64,000 nucleotides of DNA from the NCBI GenBank assembly GCA_963708795.1, contig CAVPUH010000006.1, positions 310,001-374,000 of the forward strand, read 5' to 3'. This document shows, piece after piece, positions 28,928-39,384 of the stretch; the stretch's first letter is position 1, and each line of letters opens with the position of its first letter. The notes beneath the pieces were generated by a model that did not search any database, was not told the origin of the DNA, and saw only the letters and a list, made by a program, of their open reading frames with translations. This DNA comes from DAIQRJ01 sp963708795. Lineage in GTDB: Bacteria > Actinomycetota > Actinomycetes > Propionibacteriales > DAIQRJ01. A program made the translations under genes and the position numbers.

Positions 28928-29866
28928 GTGTTCTCCCAGCTCCCGGCCCGGTTAGCGGCTCCCGAACCGTCCGAGCGGCTCCGCGAGGTCGTCGTCCCGG
29001 TGACCAACCTCTGGCGCTCGCCGGACGTCGTACTCGCCGACCTGGATGCCCCGATGCTCGCCGCCGGTCCGGACGCCGCAGCGTGGGCGAGCGCCCTTGG
29101 CGTCGACGAGCGTCTCGGCCTCGACGGGCGGCTCGATACCCAGCTCCTGCTCGGCGAGCCGGTCGAGGTCGTCGCCGAACACGGGCGGTGGAGCGAAGTC
29201 CGGGCGCTGTGGCAGCCGGCCGGTGGTGACGGCGAGGGCTATCCGGGCTTCGTCCGCACCGAGCATCTGGCCTCGCCGGCCGTGCGGACAGGTTCCGAGG
29301 CCACCGTCGGCATCATCGCGCGCGGCCAGGAGGTCGTCGTCGACGAGACCGGTGAGCGGCTGGAACTGTCCTACGGCACGGCGCTCTGGGCCGTCCCGGC
29401 GCCCGATCGCGACGACGCCGACCAGGTCGCCGTGACCCTGCCGGGCGGTCGCCGGGGAGTCGTGCCCGCAGACGCCGTGCAGCGCCACGGGCTCCCGTAC
29501 GATCGCGCGGCCCTCGTCCCGGCGGCACGCACGTTCCTCGGCCTCGGCTACCTGTGGGGCGGGCTCAGCTCGTGGGGGACGGACTGCTCGGGACTCGTGC
29601 ACCTCACCCATCGGGCGGCGGGCTGGGTGGTCCCGCGGGATGCCGACGATCAGTGCCGGGCGGCTGCGCCCGCGCCCGAACCGGCGATCGGCGATCTCTA
29701 CTTCTTCGCCCGGGACGGCCGCGACGTCCATCACGTCGGCTACGTGGGCGACGCGGCCCGGTTGTTGCACGCACCCGGCACGGGCAACGGCGTCGAAGAG
29801 GTCGCGATGACGCCGGCCCGAGCGGCCACCTCGACCGGCGTCTGGCGGTTCACTCCGCCGGGGTGA
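28928..29866 (+). CDS. NlpC/P60 cysteine peptidase (YkfC-like, SH3 + NlpC)
   Basis: A 312-residue protein. Residues about 15-185 contain SH3-like strands (VVVPVTNLWRSPDVVLADLD, GEPVEVVAEHGRWSEVRALW). Residues 195-312 form the NlpC/P60 domain with YLWGGLSSWGTDCSGLVHL (nucleophile Cys) and HHVGYVG (His). The domain order and the RSP motif match gamma-D-Glu-diamino-acid endopeptidases such as YkfC, which cut cytoplasmic muropeptides. There is no signal peptide, consistent with recycling. It lies 57 nt after the epimerase and overlaps the convergent terC by 17 nt. Confidence 0.85.
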   Translation: MFSQLPARLAAPEPSERLREVVVPVTNLWRSPDVVLADLDAPMLAAGPDAAAWASALGVDERLGLDGRLDTQLLLGEPVEVVAEHGRWSEVRALWQPAGGDGEGYPGFVRTEHLASPAVRTGSEATVGIIARGQEVVVDETGERLELSYGTALWAVPAPDRDDADQVAVTLPGGRRGVVPADAVQRHGLPYDRAALVPAARTFLGLGYLWGGLSSWGTDCSGLVHLTHRAAGWVVPRDADDQCRAAAPAPEPAIGDLYFFARDGRDVHHVGYVGDAARLLHAPGTGNGVEEVAMTPARAATSTGVWRFTPPG

Positions 29867-30836
29867 CCTGCTTCTCGATGGACCGGGTCCGCAGCAAGGA
29901 CGCCACGGTGGTGACGATCAACGTCGTCCCGATGACGATCAGCGAGGTGCTGATGCCGATCTCCGGGGCCCACTCGATGTGCTCCCCGCCGTTGACGAAC
30001 GGCAAGGTGTTCTCGTGCATGGCGTGCAGGACGAGCTTCACGCCGATGAACGCCAGGATGATCGCCAGCCCGTAGTGGAGATAGACCAGCCGCTGCAGCA
30101 GCCCGCCGATCAGGAAGTAGAGCTGGCGCAGCCCCATCAACGCGAACACGTTGGCCGTGAAGACGATGTACGGCTCCTTGGTCAGGCCGAAGATCGCGGG
30201 GATCGAGTCGAGCGCGAACAGCAGGTCGGTCGTGCCGAGCGCGACGATCACGAGCAGCATCGGCGTCGCGAGCCGTTTCCCGTTCTCCTTCGTGAAGATC
30301 CTGGTGCCGTCGAAGTCCGCGCTGAACGGCAACCGGGTGCGGATCGTCCGCACCATCGCGTTCTCGCCGTCGCTCTCGGTGTCGCTGTGCCGCGCCTGGC
30401 CGATCGCGGTGTAGATGAGGAAAGCGCCGAAGATGTAGAAGATCCAGGCGAACTCGTTGATCAGTGCGGCACCGACGGCGATGAAGACGCCGCGGAAGAT
30501 GAGGGCGAGCACGATGCCGACGAGCAGCGCAGTCTGCTGATACACCCGGGGCACCTTGAGTGCGCCCATGATGATGATGAAGACGAACAGGTTGTCGATC
30601 GAGAGGCTGTACTCGGTGATCCAGCCGGCGTAGAACTGCCCGGCGTACTCGGCCCCGGACACCGCCCAGATGCCGAGGCCGAACAGCACGGCTGCCCCGA
30701 CGAACATCGAGATCGCGATCGCGCACTCGCGCATCGTCGGCTCGTGCGGGCGGCGCCCGATGATGAGGATGTCGACGATCAGCACCACGGCCATGACGGC
30801 GACGGTGATGATCCAGGCGGTGGTGGTCACGTGCAC
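29850..30836 (-). CDS. TerC/Alx-family integral membrane protein (metal efflux)
   Basis: A 328-residue protein with about nine hydrophobic helices and the TerC signatures EYSLSIDNLFVFIIIMGALK and GTTDLLFALDSIPAIFGLTK, each with conserved acidic residues in a helix. Family members export manganese or other divalent ions; the riboswitch upstream supports manganese. GTG 30836 is preceded by GGAGG at 7 nt (30844-30848). The in-frame reading from 30971 is rejected because it would cover the riboswitch. The 3' end overlaps the convergent NlpC/P60 gene. Confidence 0.92.
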   Translation of the reverse strand: MHVTTTAWIITVAVMAVVLIVDILIIGRRPHEPTMRECAIAISMFVGAAVLFGLGIWAVSGAEYAGQFYAGWITEYSLSIDNLFVFIIIMGALKVPRVYQQTALLVGIVLALIFRGVFIAVGAALINEFAWIFYIFGAFLIYTAIGQARHSDTESDGENAMVRTIRTRLPFSADFDGTRIFTKENGKRLATPMLLVIVALGTTDLLFALDSIPAIFGLTKEPYIVFTANVFALMGLRQLYFLIGGLLQRLVYLHYGLAIILAFIGVKLVLHAMHENTLPFVNGGEHIEWAPEIGISTSLIVIGTTLIVTTVASLLRTRSIEKQVTPAE

Positions 30837-30872
30837 AGGAGAACCTCCGGGAGTTCGGCTACGAACGGCCAT

Positions 30873-30995
30873 GGAGGTCTCTTCCGTTCGTCTGGTCCGG
30901 CGTGCCGGCCCGACGAACCAACGGTGCCGGAGACGCCCGGCCTGCGGCCGGACGGCACGTGATGACGACACCGTCGCTGCGGAATACTCCCCTCC
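30873..30995 (-). ncRNA. yybP-ykoY manganese riboswitch upstream of terC
   Basis: On the minus strand the leader shows the class hallmarks. P1 is GGAGG (30991-30995) against CCTCC (30873-30877), with GGAGTATTCC following the first strand and GGAAGAGA preceding the second. The conserved metal-loop sequence GTCGTCATCACGTG lies between, plus two G+C-rich hairpins (CCGGCC-GCA-GGCCGG and GCCGGCACGCCGG). The P1 3' strand in GAGACCTCC can alternatively pair with the ribosome-binding site GGAGGTTCTC (30839-30848). Metal binding would favour P1 and free that site, giving translational activation of terC. Confidence 0.83.
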
Positions 30996-31110
30996 CGGGG
31001 ACCACCATCATCCCGTATGAACCCTCAGATCCGGCAATCCACGCTGCGTGAGCCGGGGCGCATCGATGCTCGATGCGGTCAAATCGCCTCTGGGCTGGGA
31101 GAATGGGTCG

Positions 31111-33024
<1,914 letters not shown>

Positions 33025-33083
33025 CCCGGCCTGACTCTCCTTGCTCGCCGTGCCCGACTGACCGCCTGACCACCTGCTCCGCC

Positions 33084-33518
33084 TCAGTCGAGGCAGAACT
33101 CGTTGCCCTCGGGGTCGGCCATCACGATGTGCCCGGCGTTGATCTGGTCGGCCTCGACACGGCCGAGCACGCTGGCGCCGAGCCCGGTGAGCCGGGTCGC
33201 CTCGGACTCGAGTGCGCTCCAACGGTCGTCCTTCTCGAGCCCCGGCGCGGCCCGCACGTCGAGGTGCAACCGGTTCTTGAGCTCCTTGCCCTCCGGCACC
33301 TTCTGGAAGAACAGCCGGGGGCCCGCGCCGTCGGGATCGACGACGGCCGACGCGTTGTTCCGCTGATCGGGAGCGACCCCCCAGGCGTCGAGAGCGGCGT
33401 CCCACGTGTCGAATCCCGGCGGCGGCGCGGCGAGTCGATAGCCGAGCGCGGCTGCCCAGAACTCGGCGACCAGGCCCGGGTCGTTGCAGTCGAACGTCAC
33501 CTGCACTTCGAGCGCCAT
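33084..33518 (-). CDS. VOC-superfamily protein (glyoxalase-like)
   Basis: A 144-residue protein with the paired beta-alpha-beta-beta-beta units of the VOC fold: VQVTFDCNDPGLVAEFWAAAL at the start and the closing IVMADPEGNEFCLD. The AGHIVMADPEGNEF and NRLHLDVRAAP patterns include potential metal ligands (His, Glu). GAGGAGG lies before ATG 33518. Substrate unknown; related proteins include resistance and isomerase types. Confidence 0.85.
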   Translation of the reverse strand: MALEVQVTFDCNDPGLVAEFWAAALGYRLAAPPPGFDTWDAALDAWGVAPDQRNNASAVVDPDGAGPRLFFQKVPEGKELKNRLHLDVRAAPGLEKDDRWSALESEATRLTGLGASVLGRVEADQINAGHIVMADPEGNEFCLD

Positions 33519-33656
33519 CGGAATACCTCCTCGTGTCGCGGCCTGTCCACGACGTCACGTCGAGCCTAGGACGTGTTGCGGACAGTTTCGGTCCGCTATC
33601 GAGAAGCGGCGCAGCCTGCCGTTCGGCCGGATCGATGCCGTGCGACGACCGGCCGT

Positions 33657-34085
33657 TCAGCCGAGGGCGACCAGCGTGTTCTGGGTGGCCGCTACCGACC
33701 AGTCGTCACCGTTCCGGATCATCACGGAGGTCGAGGTCGCGATGTGGACACCCTGCAACGGGCCATGCGGCGCGTCGAGGGTGCTCTGTGCGCTGGCGAG
33801 GATGACGTCGTCGGCGAGCGCGCGTGCGTCGATGAGGTGCATGCGGTTCGTGCTGCCCGCGTAGATCGTGGCCAGGATGCCGTGGTGGCCGGCGGCGATG
33901 GATCCGCGGCCGCGCAGGTGTTCGCCTCGAATCGTGACGAACGATGCGTCGTCGGTGTACACGGCTCCGAAGGCCTCGCCGTCGCCCTGGTTCCACGCGT
34001 TCTCGAGACGCTCGAGCACGGCGCGGGCGATCAGGTCGGCCTCGGTGGTGGACGTCCTCGCTGCGGTTTCGGTGGTCGCGATCAT
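33657..34085 (-). CDS. SnoaL-like/SgcJ-EcaC family protein
   Basis: A 142-residue protein of the NTF2-like fold: RAVLERLENAWNQGDGEAFG, AVYTDDASFVTIRGEHLRGR, GSIAAGHHGILATIYAGS and a closing VMIRNGDDWSVAATQNT. It matches the SgcJ/EcaC group, whose members are cyclases, isomerases or of unknown activity. AAGGAG lies 7 nt before ATG 34085. It is divergent from a TetR regulator with repeats in between, so it is probably that regulator's target. Confidence 0.82.
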   Translation of the reverse strand: MIATTETAARTSTTEADLIARAVLERLENAWNQGDGEAFGAVYTDDASFVTIRGEHLRGRGSIAAGHHGILATIYAGSTNRMHLIDARALADDVILASAQSTLDAPHGPLQGVHIATSTSVMIRNGDDWSVAATQNTLVALG

Positions 34086-34121
34086 GACGGGCTCCTTCTG
34101 TCGAGTGGAGTACAGATTGGT

Positions 34122-34158
34122 TGAGCATTGCTCAGTGAATTTAGCATCGCTCACTGAA
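34122..34158. promoter_or_regulatory. Direct and inverted repeats, likely TetR operator
   Basis: AGCATTGCTCAGTGAA (34124-34139) and AGCATCGCTCACTGAA (34143-34158) are direct repeats at 19-nt spacing. The first contains the palindrome TGAGCATTGCTCA, and CAGTGA/TCACTG are inverted across the pair. The region lies between the two divergent starts. It covers the spacer upstream of TACAGT (34163-34168), the -10 of the TetR gene, which is itself 6 nt from GTG 34175. Autorepression and control of the SnoaL-like gene are expected. Confidence 0.62.
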
Positions 34159-34174
34159 GTTGTACAGTGCCGCT

Positions 34175-34802
34175 GTGACCAATCCGCCGCGCAGCCGGCC
34201 CTACCGTTCGGCACTCCGGGAAGAGCAGGCAGGGCAGACGAAACTGCGCATCGCGCACGCGGCGCGGCAACGGTTCGTCGATCGCGGCTGGGCACGCACC
34301 AGCGTCCGCTCGGTCGCCGCGGCGGCCGGTGTGTCCGAGGCGACCGTCTACGCGGCCTACGGGACCAAGGCAGCGTTGGCCATCTCTCTCCTGGACAGCG
34401 CGGACGCCGACGCCGACGTCGGCCGGGTCGCCGACGAGGTCGCTGCAGCCGACGGTGATCCCCCCGCTCAACTCGCCGCGTTCATCCGGTTCGAGCGGCG
34501 ACTCTTCGAAAGCGGTGGCGACGCTCTCCGGGTGATCGTCGAGGGCCGACGCGACGAACCTGCGTTGGACGCGGCCTACGCCGAGGGTCGCCGGCGCGGT
34601 GAACAAGCACGTCGCGGCGTGTTCACCGCCTGGCCTCGGTCGGTCCTCCGATCGCGGGATCACCGTGGACCGCGCCCTCGACATCTTCGCCGTGACCGTG
34701 TCGATCCAGACGTATGACATCGCCACCCGCGAACGCGGCTGGACCGCCGGCCAGACGGAGGCCTGGTGGGTCGCGACACTCGCCGAGCTGCTGTTCAGGT
34801 GA
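34175..34802 (+). CDS. TetR-family regulator, one frameshift
   Basis: The N-terminal HTH is clear (KLRIAHAARQRFVDRGWART, SVRSVAAAAGVSEATVYAAY, GTKAALAISLL). The ligand-binding part runs to RRGVFTAWP, after which the frame is lost. Reading one base later continues as SSDRGITVDRALDIFAVTVS and ends with QTEAWWVATLAELLFR at 34802. Deleting one C near 34640 restores about 208 residues. GTG 34175 follows TACAGT by 6 nt, a leaderless pattern. Confidence 0.8.
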
Positions 34803-34872
34803 ACCCAGATCGATCCTCGGACCTGACGACGATCCGTTCTTCGCCAACGCGCGGCGCGACCGTGGCGAGCTG

Positions 34873-34945
34873 ACCCGAACCGACGACGGCTCGGCGGTTT
34901 CGGCGAGTGAAACGGTGAGAGCGGCCAAGCTGTCGTCGGTGCGGG
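34873..34945. repeat. Palindromic repeat element, copy D
   Basis: ACCCGAACCGACGACGGC (34873-34890) and GCTGTCGTCGGTGCGGGT pair with two mismatches. Read on the opposite strand the core (CACCGTTTCACTCGCCGAAA) resembles that of copy B, so this copy is inverted relative to A and B. It occupies the gap between the TetR gene and the methyltransferase. Confidence 0.7.
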
Positions 34946-35001
34946 TTCCGGGCAGTCGTGGGCCGAATGAGTCGCGCGCGGTTGACCTAGGCTCGACGGT
35001 C

Positions 35002-35835
35002 GTGTCGACCAACGACAACTGGCAGTGGGATCCGTCCCTGTTCGCGGGCGCCGCTCCCTACTACGACCGGGGGCGGATTCCGTACGCCCCCGGACTCGCC
35101 GAGGCATTCACCGACGAGCTCGGCGCCGACGGCCGCGGCCGCCTCCTGGACGTCGGGTGTGGGCCAGGGACGGTGTCCTTGCGTCTGGCCCCCCGCTATC
35201 GCGAGATCGTCGGACTCGACGCCGATGTGGGCATGATCGAGGAAGCGCGACGCCTGGCAGCCGAACGGGCGATCGGCAACGCCACGTTCGTGCTCGCGAG
35301 AGCAGAGGAACTCCCGCTCGATCTCGGCAGGTTCGACGTCGTCACCTTCGCTGCGTCGTTCCATTGGATGGACCGTCCGCTGGTCGCGGCCACCGTCCGG
35401 CGGATGCTCACGACGACAGGCGTCGTCGTCCACGTCGACGTCGACCGCAGCGAACCCGATCGAGCCGACGACCTCCATCCGCCGCCACCAGACGACGCGA
35501 TCGGCGCGCTCGTGCGGCGGTATCTCGGTGACCAGCGCCGCGCCGGCCAGTCCGTCGGCTTCGTGTCGCCGGGCGACGAGGACGTCGTCTGGCGTGCCGC
35601 CGGCTTCGTCGGCCCGAGAGTCGTGCGGGTTCCGAGTGATGTGGTCCTGGCTCGCACCGTCGACGAGGTCGAGGCGGCGACGCTGTCCATGTCCAGTTGT
35701 GCCCCACACCTGTTCGGCCCGCGGCTCGACGAGTTCCGAGGCGACCTGCGGGCGGTTCTCGGCGCGACTGGGCGAGACGGCTTGTTCGACGTCCATGTCC
35801 CCGACACTGTGCTGAAGGTCTGGACGCCGGAGTAG
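35002..35835 (+). CDS. Class I SAM-dependent methyltransferase
   Basis: A 277-residue protein with SAM motif I RLLDVGCGPGTVSLRLAPRY (residues about 48-67), the acidic motif II IVGLDADVGMIEEAR, and VVTFAASFHWMDRPLV at motif IV, characteristic of the Methyltransf_11 / YafE-like small-molecule group. The GTG 35002 start follows TAGGCT (34988-34993) by 8 nt. A longer same-frame reading would run through the repeat element and is rejected. Substrate unknown. Confidence 0.85.
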   Translation: MSTNDNWQWDPSLFAGAAPYYDRGRIPYAPGLAEAFTDELGADGRGRLLDVGCGPGTVSLRLAPRYREIVGLDADVGMIEEARRLAAERAIGNATFVLARAEELPLDLGRFDVVTFAASFHWMDRPLVAATVRRMLTTTGVVVHVDVDRSEPDRADDLHPPPPDDAIGALVRRYLGDQRRAGQSVGFVSPGDEDVVWRAAGFVGPRVVRVPSDVVLARTVDEVEAATLSMSSCAPHLFGPRLDEFRGDLRAVLGATGRDGLFDVHVPDTVLKVWTPE

Positions 35836-35939
35836 CTCGTCATCGTCGATCACCCGATCCGCCACGCACGGACCAGGGTGCCCAGGGCGCTCCTTCGCTC
35901 ACGCCACCGTGAGCGGTCAGCCGTCTTCGGCAGATCACC

Positions 35940-36148
35940 ATGCGTCTCTCCACCCGCAACCATCTCACCGGCACGATCGAGTCGATCGACCTCGGCAGGG
36001 TGATGGACGTGGTCGGGGTCGACCTCGACGGCGGCCAACGCGTGACGGCATCGATCACGCGAGACGCCGTCGAGGATCTGGATCTCGCCGCCGGCTCGCG
36101 GTGACGGCGCTCATCAAGTCGACCGAGGTCATGCTCGGAGTCGAATAG
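35940..36148 (+). CDS. Molybdopterin-binding (Mop/TOBE) small protein, one frameshift
   Basis: Reads MRLSTRNHLTGTIESIDLGR, then VGVDLDGGQRVTASITRDAV and EDLDLAAGS, where a TGA interrupts. The other frame continues VTALIKSTEVMLGVE to 36148. This is the single-domain Mop/TOBE fold that stores or senses molybdate, and one missing base near 36100 explains the split. Repaired length is about 69 residues. The hairpin CGCTCAC-GCCACC-GTGAGCG lies at 35896-35915 upstream. No molybdate transporter is in view. Confidence 0.78.
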
Positions 36149-36169
36149 GTGCGCTGACCGCGACGTGCG

Positions 36170-36693
36170 TGTCACGGGCGCGCGGATTCATTCGCAGCGC
36201 GCCGGGTCGGTCAGGACATCGGCACGGCGCCCGACGACCTCACGCCCGAACAGCACGCGGCGCGCAGGCTGGCCGTTGGCCTGACCGACGAACTGCTCGC
36301 CGCCGACGCCATCCTGCTGGCCGTTCCGCTCTACAACTTCGGCGTCTCCCAGTACGTGAAGGCCTGGATCGACCTGATCATGACCGATCCACGGGCGCTC
36401 ACGACCGAAGGCGGGCTGCTCGGCGGCAGGCCCGTCGTTCTCGCCACGGTGCGCGGCGGTTCCTACGCGGCCGGTACCCCGCGCGCCGGTTGGGATCACT
36501 CGACGCCGTACCTGCGCCGCGTCATCGCCGACGTCTGGGGTGCCGATCTCACCGTCGTCGAGCGAGAGTTCACCCTCGTCGGGTCAACCCCGCGCTCGAC
36601 GCTTTCACCGACCAAGCCGCGGAGTTGCACGCGGGTGCGCTCACCGCGGCTCGTGAGGCCGGCCGAGCACTGGGAGCGCTGGTCACGACCTGA
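36170..36693 (+). pseudogene. Truncated FMN-dependent NADH-azoreductase-like gene
   Basis: Frames encode LTDELLAADAILLAVPLYNF, then GVSQYVKAWIDLIMTDPRAL, GGRPVVLATVRGGSYAAGTP, then VADVWGADLT-type DVWGADLTVVEREFTLVG and, after a shift near 36585, ALDAFTDQAAELHAGALTAA to the stop at 36693. This is the flavodoxin-fold azoreductase pattern, but the first 60 or so residues with the FMN phosphate loop are missing. I see no usable start, so it is probably inactive. Confidence 0.72.
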
Positions 36694-36821
36694 GCCGCGT
36701 GCGATCCTTCCGTCTCCATCCACATCCCGTTCGCGCGCGACGGCGGATACCGCGTCACGGATGTGGGCACCACTACTGTCGCGCAGGCGCCGCGCGTGTC
36801 ACGCTCCCGCCAGGAGGCAAC

Positions 36822-37832
36822 GTGGACGAGCTCGGCGACGTGGTGTGGATGGTGCGCGGCGCGTGGGTGGCGCTCTGCGTGCGCGCGACCTGCGAACTCG
36901 GCATCGTGGACGTGTTGGACGTGCCACGCACCGTCGGTGCGATCGCCAGCCGAACCTCGTCGGACCGGCCCACTCTGGCGCGATTGCTCCGAGTGCTGGT
37001 CGATCTCGGCATCGTGTCCCGCGATGGCGACACCTACGCCGCCACACCGCGAGGTGACGTCCTCCGGGCCGACCACCCCAGTGGGGTCCGAAACCTCGCT
37101 CTGATGCAGACCGTGATGCCCAGCCTGACGGCATGGCAACACCTGGCGGACGCCGTCCGCAGCGGTAACGCGGTGTACGAGGACCTGCACGGCATGTCGT
37201 CGTGGCAGTGGCTTGCCGCGCATCCCGACGAAGGGGCCATCTTCAATGCATCGATGGCCCGTCGTGGCGCCCTCCAGGTCGCCGCTCTCGTGGCGGGTCA
37301 CGACTTCGCCGGGATCGGCTTGGTCGTCGACGTCGGCGGAGGCGAGGGGGCCATGCTGGCCGGTCTCCTGCGCGATCAGCCATCCCTGCGCGGAATCGTG
37401 GCGGACATGCCCGCCGTGGCCGCTGCAGCCACTGCGGCGTTGGAGTCAGCCGGACTCGGCGCCCGCGCTCACGGTGAGCCTGCCGACTTCTTCACCGAAG
37501 TGCCCCGCGACGGAGACGTCTATGTGCTCTCCAACGTCCTCCACGATTGGGACGACGCGGCGGCGAGGGCGATCCTGTCCACCGTTCGAGCCGCGATGAG
37601 ACCCGACGCGACGCTCCTCGTCGTCGAGAACGTGCTCGACGCGGCGGGGCGAACTCCGCCCCAGGCCCGCGACCTCCACCTCGTCGACCTGCACATGCTC
37701 GTGATGTTCGGCGGCCGCGAGCGCACCAAGGCGGAGTACGACGACCTCCTCCTCGACGCGGGTTTCACGACGTCCACCATCGGCCCGTCGCCGAACACCT
37801 GGAACGTGCTCCGGACCCACCCGGCAACCTGA
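36822..37832 (+). CDS. O-methyltransferase, acetylserotonin/hydroxyneurosporene type
   Basis: A 336-residue protein. The N-terminal winged-helix dimerisation part (GAWVALCVRATCELGIVDVL, ASRTSSDRPTLARLLRVLVD) is followed by the SAM motif LVVDVGGGEGAMLAGLLRDQ, then GDVYVLSNVLHDWDDAAARA, whose His-Asp is the usual catalytic base pair, and a final ERTKAEYDDLLLDAGF. Such enzymes methylate phenolic or polyketide hydroxyls. AGGAGG is 4 nt before GTG 36822. No biosynthetic cluster surrounds it. Confidence 0.85.
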   Translation: MDELGDVVWMVRGAWVALCVRATCELGIVDVLDVPRTVGAIASRTSSDRPTLARLLRVLVDLGIVSRDGDTYAATPRGDVLRADHPSGVRNLALMQTVMPSLTAWQHLADAVRSGNAVYEDLHGMSSWQWLAAHPDEGAIFNASMARRGALQVAALVAGHDFAGIGLVVDVGGGEGAMLAGLLRDQPSLRGIVADMPAVAAAATAALESAGLGARAHGEPADFFTEVPRDGDVYVLSNVLHDWDDAAARAILSTVRAAMRPDATLLVVENVLDAAGRTPPQARDLHLVDLHMLVMFGGRERTKAEYDDLLLDAGFTTSTIGPSPNTWNVLRTHPAT

Positions 37833-37962
37833 CGGCGCCCTCGACCGGTGGGCTTTCACCCGCGCCCGAGCAGGAACCCGCCGGCGCCTGGACATCTGTG
37901 GTCGTGAAACCCGATCCGAAAGCCCGTGCTAAGCGGACCGTCAGCCGCCTAGCATGCGCAGG

Positions 37963-38685
37963 ATGCCCTTCCGATCACTGGTCATGACCTTCGACGCACG
38001 AGACCCGGGACGCGTGGCGGCCTTCTGGGCCGCACTTCTCGACCGCCCCACGAGCGACGAGCTCGGCGGCACGCTGGTGCCCGGCCCTGGCACTCAGGTC
38101 GATCTGCGGTTCGCCCCGGCCACGACAGCCAAGAGCGGACCCGGCCGTGTCCACCTGCATCTGACGAGCACCGACGCCACCGGGCAGCGGAACACGGTCG
38201 ACACGGCGCTGCGCCTCGGCGCGTCCCACCTCGACGTCGGCCAACTCCCGGAGGAGACCCACGTGGTGCTGGCCGATCCGGAGGGCAACGAGTTCTGCGT
38301 GATCGAGCCGGACAACTCATTCCTGGCGGGCTGCGGTTTCCTCGGCGAACTCGCCTGTGACGGGACCCGGGCGGTCGGACGGTTCTGGGCCGCGGCACTG
38401 GGCTGGCCGCTGGTGTGGGACCAGGACGAGGAGACGGCGATCCAGTCCCCCGCCGGCGGCACGAAGGTCGCCTGGGGCGGGCCGCCGGTGGCTCCGAAGC
38501 AGGGAAGGAACCGCCAGCGCTTCGAGCTGGTTCTCGGCGAAGCCGACGTCGCAGCCGAGGTGGAGCGGTTGGCCGCGCTGGGCGCGACTCGGCTCGGAAG
38601 CCATCCAGGTGGCGCGGTGGAGTTGGCGGACCCGGACGGTAACGAGTTCGTCCTGATCACGAGCGATTCAGATCGGGCACGTTGA
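37963..38685 (+). CDS. Two-domain VOC-family protein
   Basis: A 240-residue protein made of two glyoxalase-like halves: FRSLVMTFDARDPGRVAAFW with HVVLADPEGNEFCVIEP (residues 1-115), then ELACDGTRAVGRFWAAALGW with AVELADPDGNEFVLIT. Each half ends in the DPxGNEF motif typical of VOC proteins related to the one at 33084. TAGCAT at 37950-37955 ends 7 nt before ATG 37963, so it is probably leaderless. Substrate not inferable. Confidence 0.85.
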   Translation: MPFRSLVMTFDARDPGRVAAFWAALLDRPTSDELGGTLVPGPGTQVDLRFAPATTAKSGPGRVHLHLTSTDATGQRNTVDTALRLGASHLDVGQLPEETHVVLADPEGNEFCVIEPDNSFLAGCGFLGELACDGTRAVGRFWAAALGWPLVWDQDEETAIQSPAGGTKVAWGGPPVAPKQGRNRQRFELVLGEADVAAEVERLAALGATRLGSHPGGAVELADPDGNEFVLITSDSDRAR

Positions 38686-38721
38686 TCGGTCTGTCGGTAC
38701 TGCCGAGGAGGAGCGAATCGC

Positions 38722-39259
38722 ATGGACTGGCGCGACATTCCCATGACCGAGTGCCTGCGGGGCGACGATGCGGAGATGCTGCAGTTCGCCGTCGATCGTG
38801 TCCGGCGGCAGTTCGCCTGGAAGACCGGCGGACTCGATGCCGAGCAGCTGCGTCGCCGGCACCCACCGTCCACGATGACCCTGGCCGGCTTGATCAAACA
38901 CATGGCGTTCGTCGAGGATGCGTTCACCGGCCGTGCGGCGGACCAGCCACTCGAAACACCCTGGGACGAGCGCACCTGGGTGGAGAACGACCGGTGGCTG
39001 TGGGCATCCGCGGTCACCGACGACCCGGACGACCTCTACGCCCTGTGGTACGCCGCTGCCGCACGGTCCCGCAGCACGTGGGCGCAACTCGGTTCGAGCG
39101 GTGGGCTCGACGTGATCGTCGAGGACGATGACCCCGAGCTGGTCATGCAACCGCCGGCGGATCCTGATCGACATGCTCGAGGAGTATCTCAAGCACACCG
39201 GCCACGCCGATGTCCTGCGTGAAGCTGTCGACGGTCTGCGCGGGAACGATCCCGACTGA
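38722..39259 (+). CDS. DinB-family protein (DUF664-like), one frameshift
   Basis: From ATG 38722: MTECLRGDDAEMLQFAVDRV, then RRHPPSTMTLAGLIKHMAFV, EDAFTGRA and WVENDRWLW, the DinB/YfiT four-helix fold with a metal-binding His in LIKHMAF. Near 39155 the frame breaks. The alternate frame gives LIDMLEEYLKHTGHADVLRE, the expected last helix with its HxGHAD ligands, ending at 39259. Removing one C restores the gene. GAGGAG lies upstream at about 38707. Probably a mycothiol- or metal-dependent enzyme. Confidence 0.78.
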
Positions 39260-39384
39260 TGGTTCGGGCGGCGCCATCGTCCGTCGGCTGACAGTGAGAA
39301 CTCGACGCAGACCGGAGGGTCGGCAGTGACGTTCTGGCTCTACGCTCAGCCTTTCCGCTGATCAGCTGAGACAGAGGTGCCGAT

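Noticed and set aside
35896..35915. Hairpin CGCTCAC-GCCACC-GTGAGCG before the Mop gene as a molybdate riboswitch
   Set aside because: The stem is only 7 bp with none of the conserved Moco-riboswitch elements. It is more likely a terminator of the methyltransferase gene.
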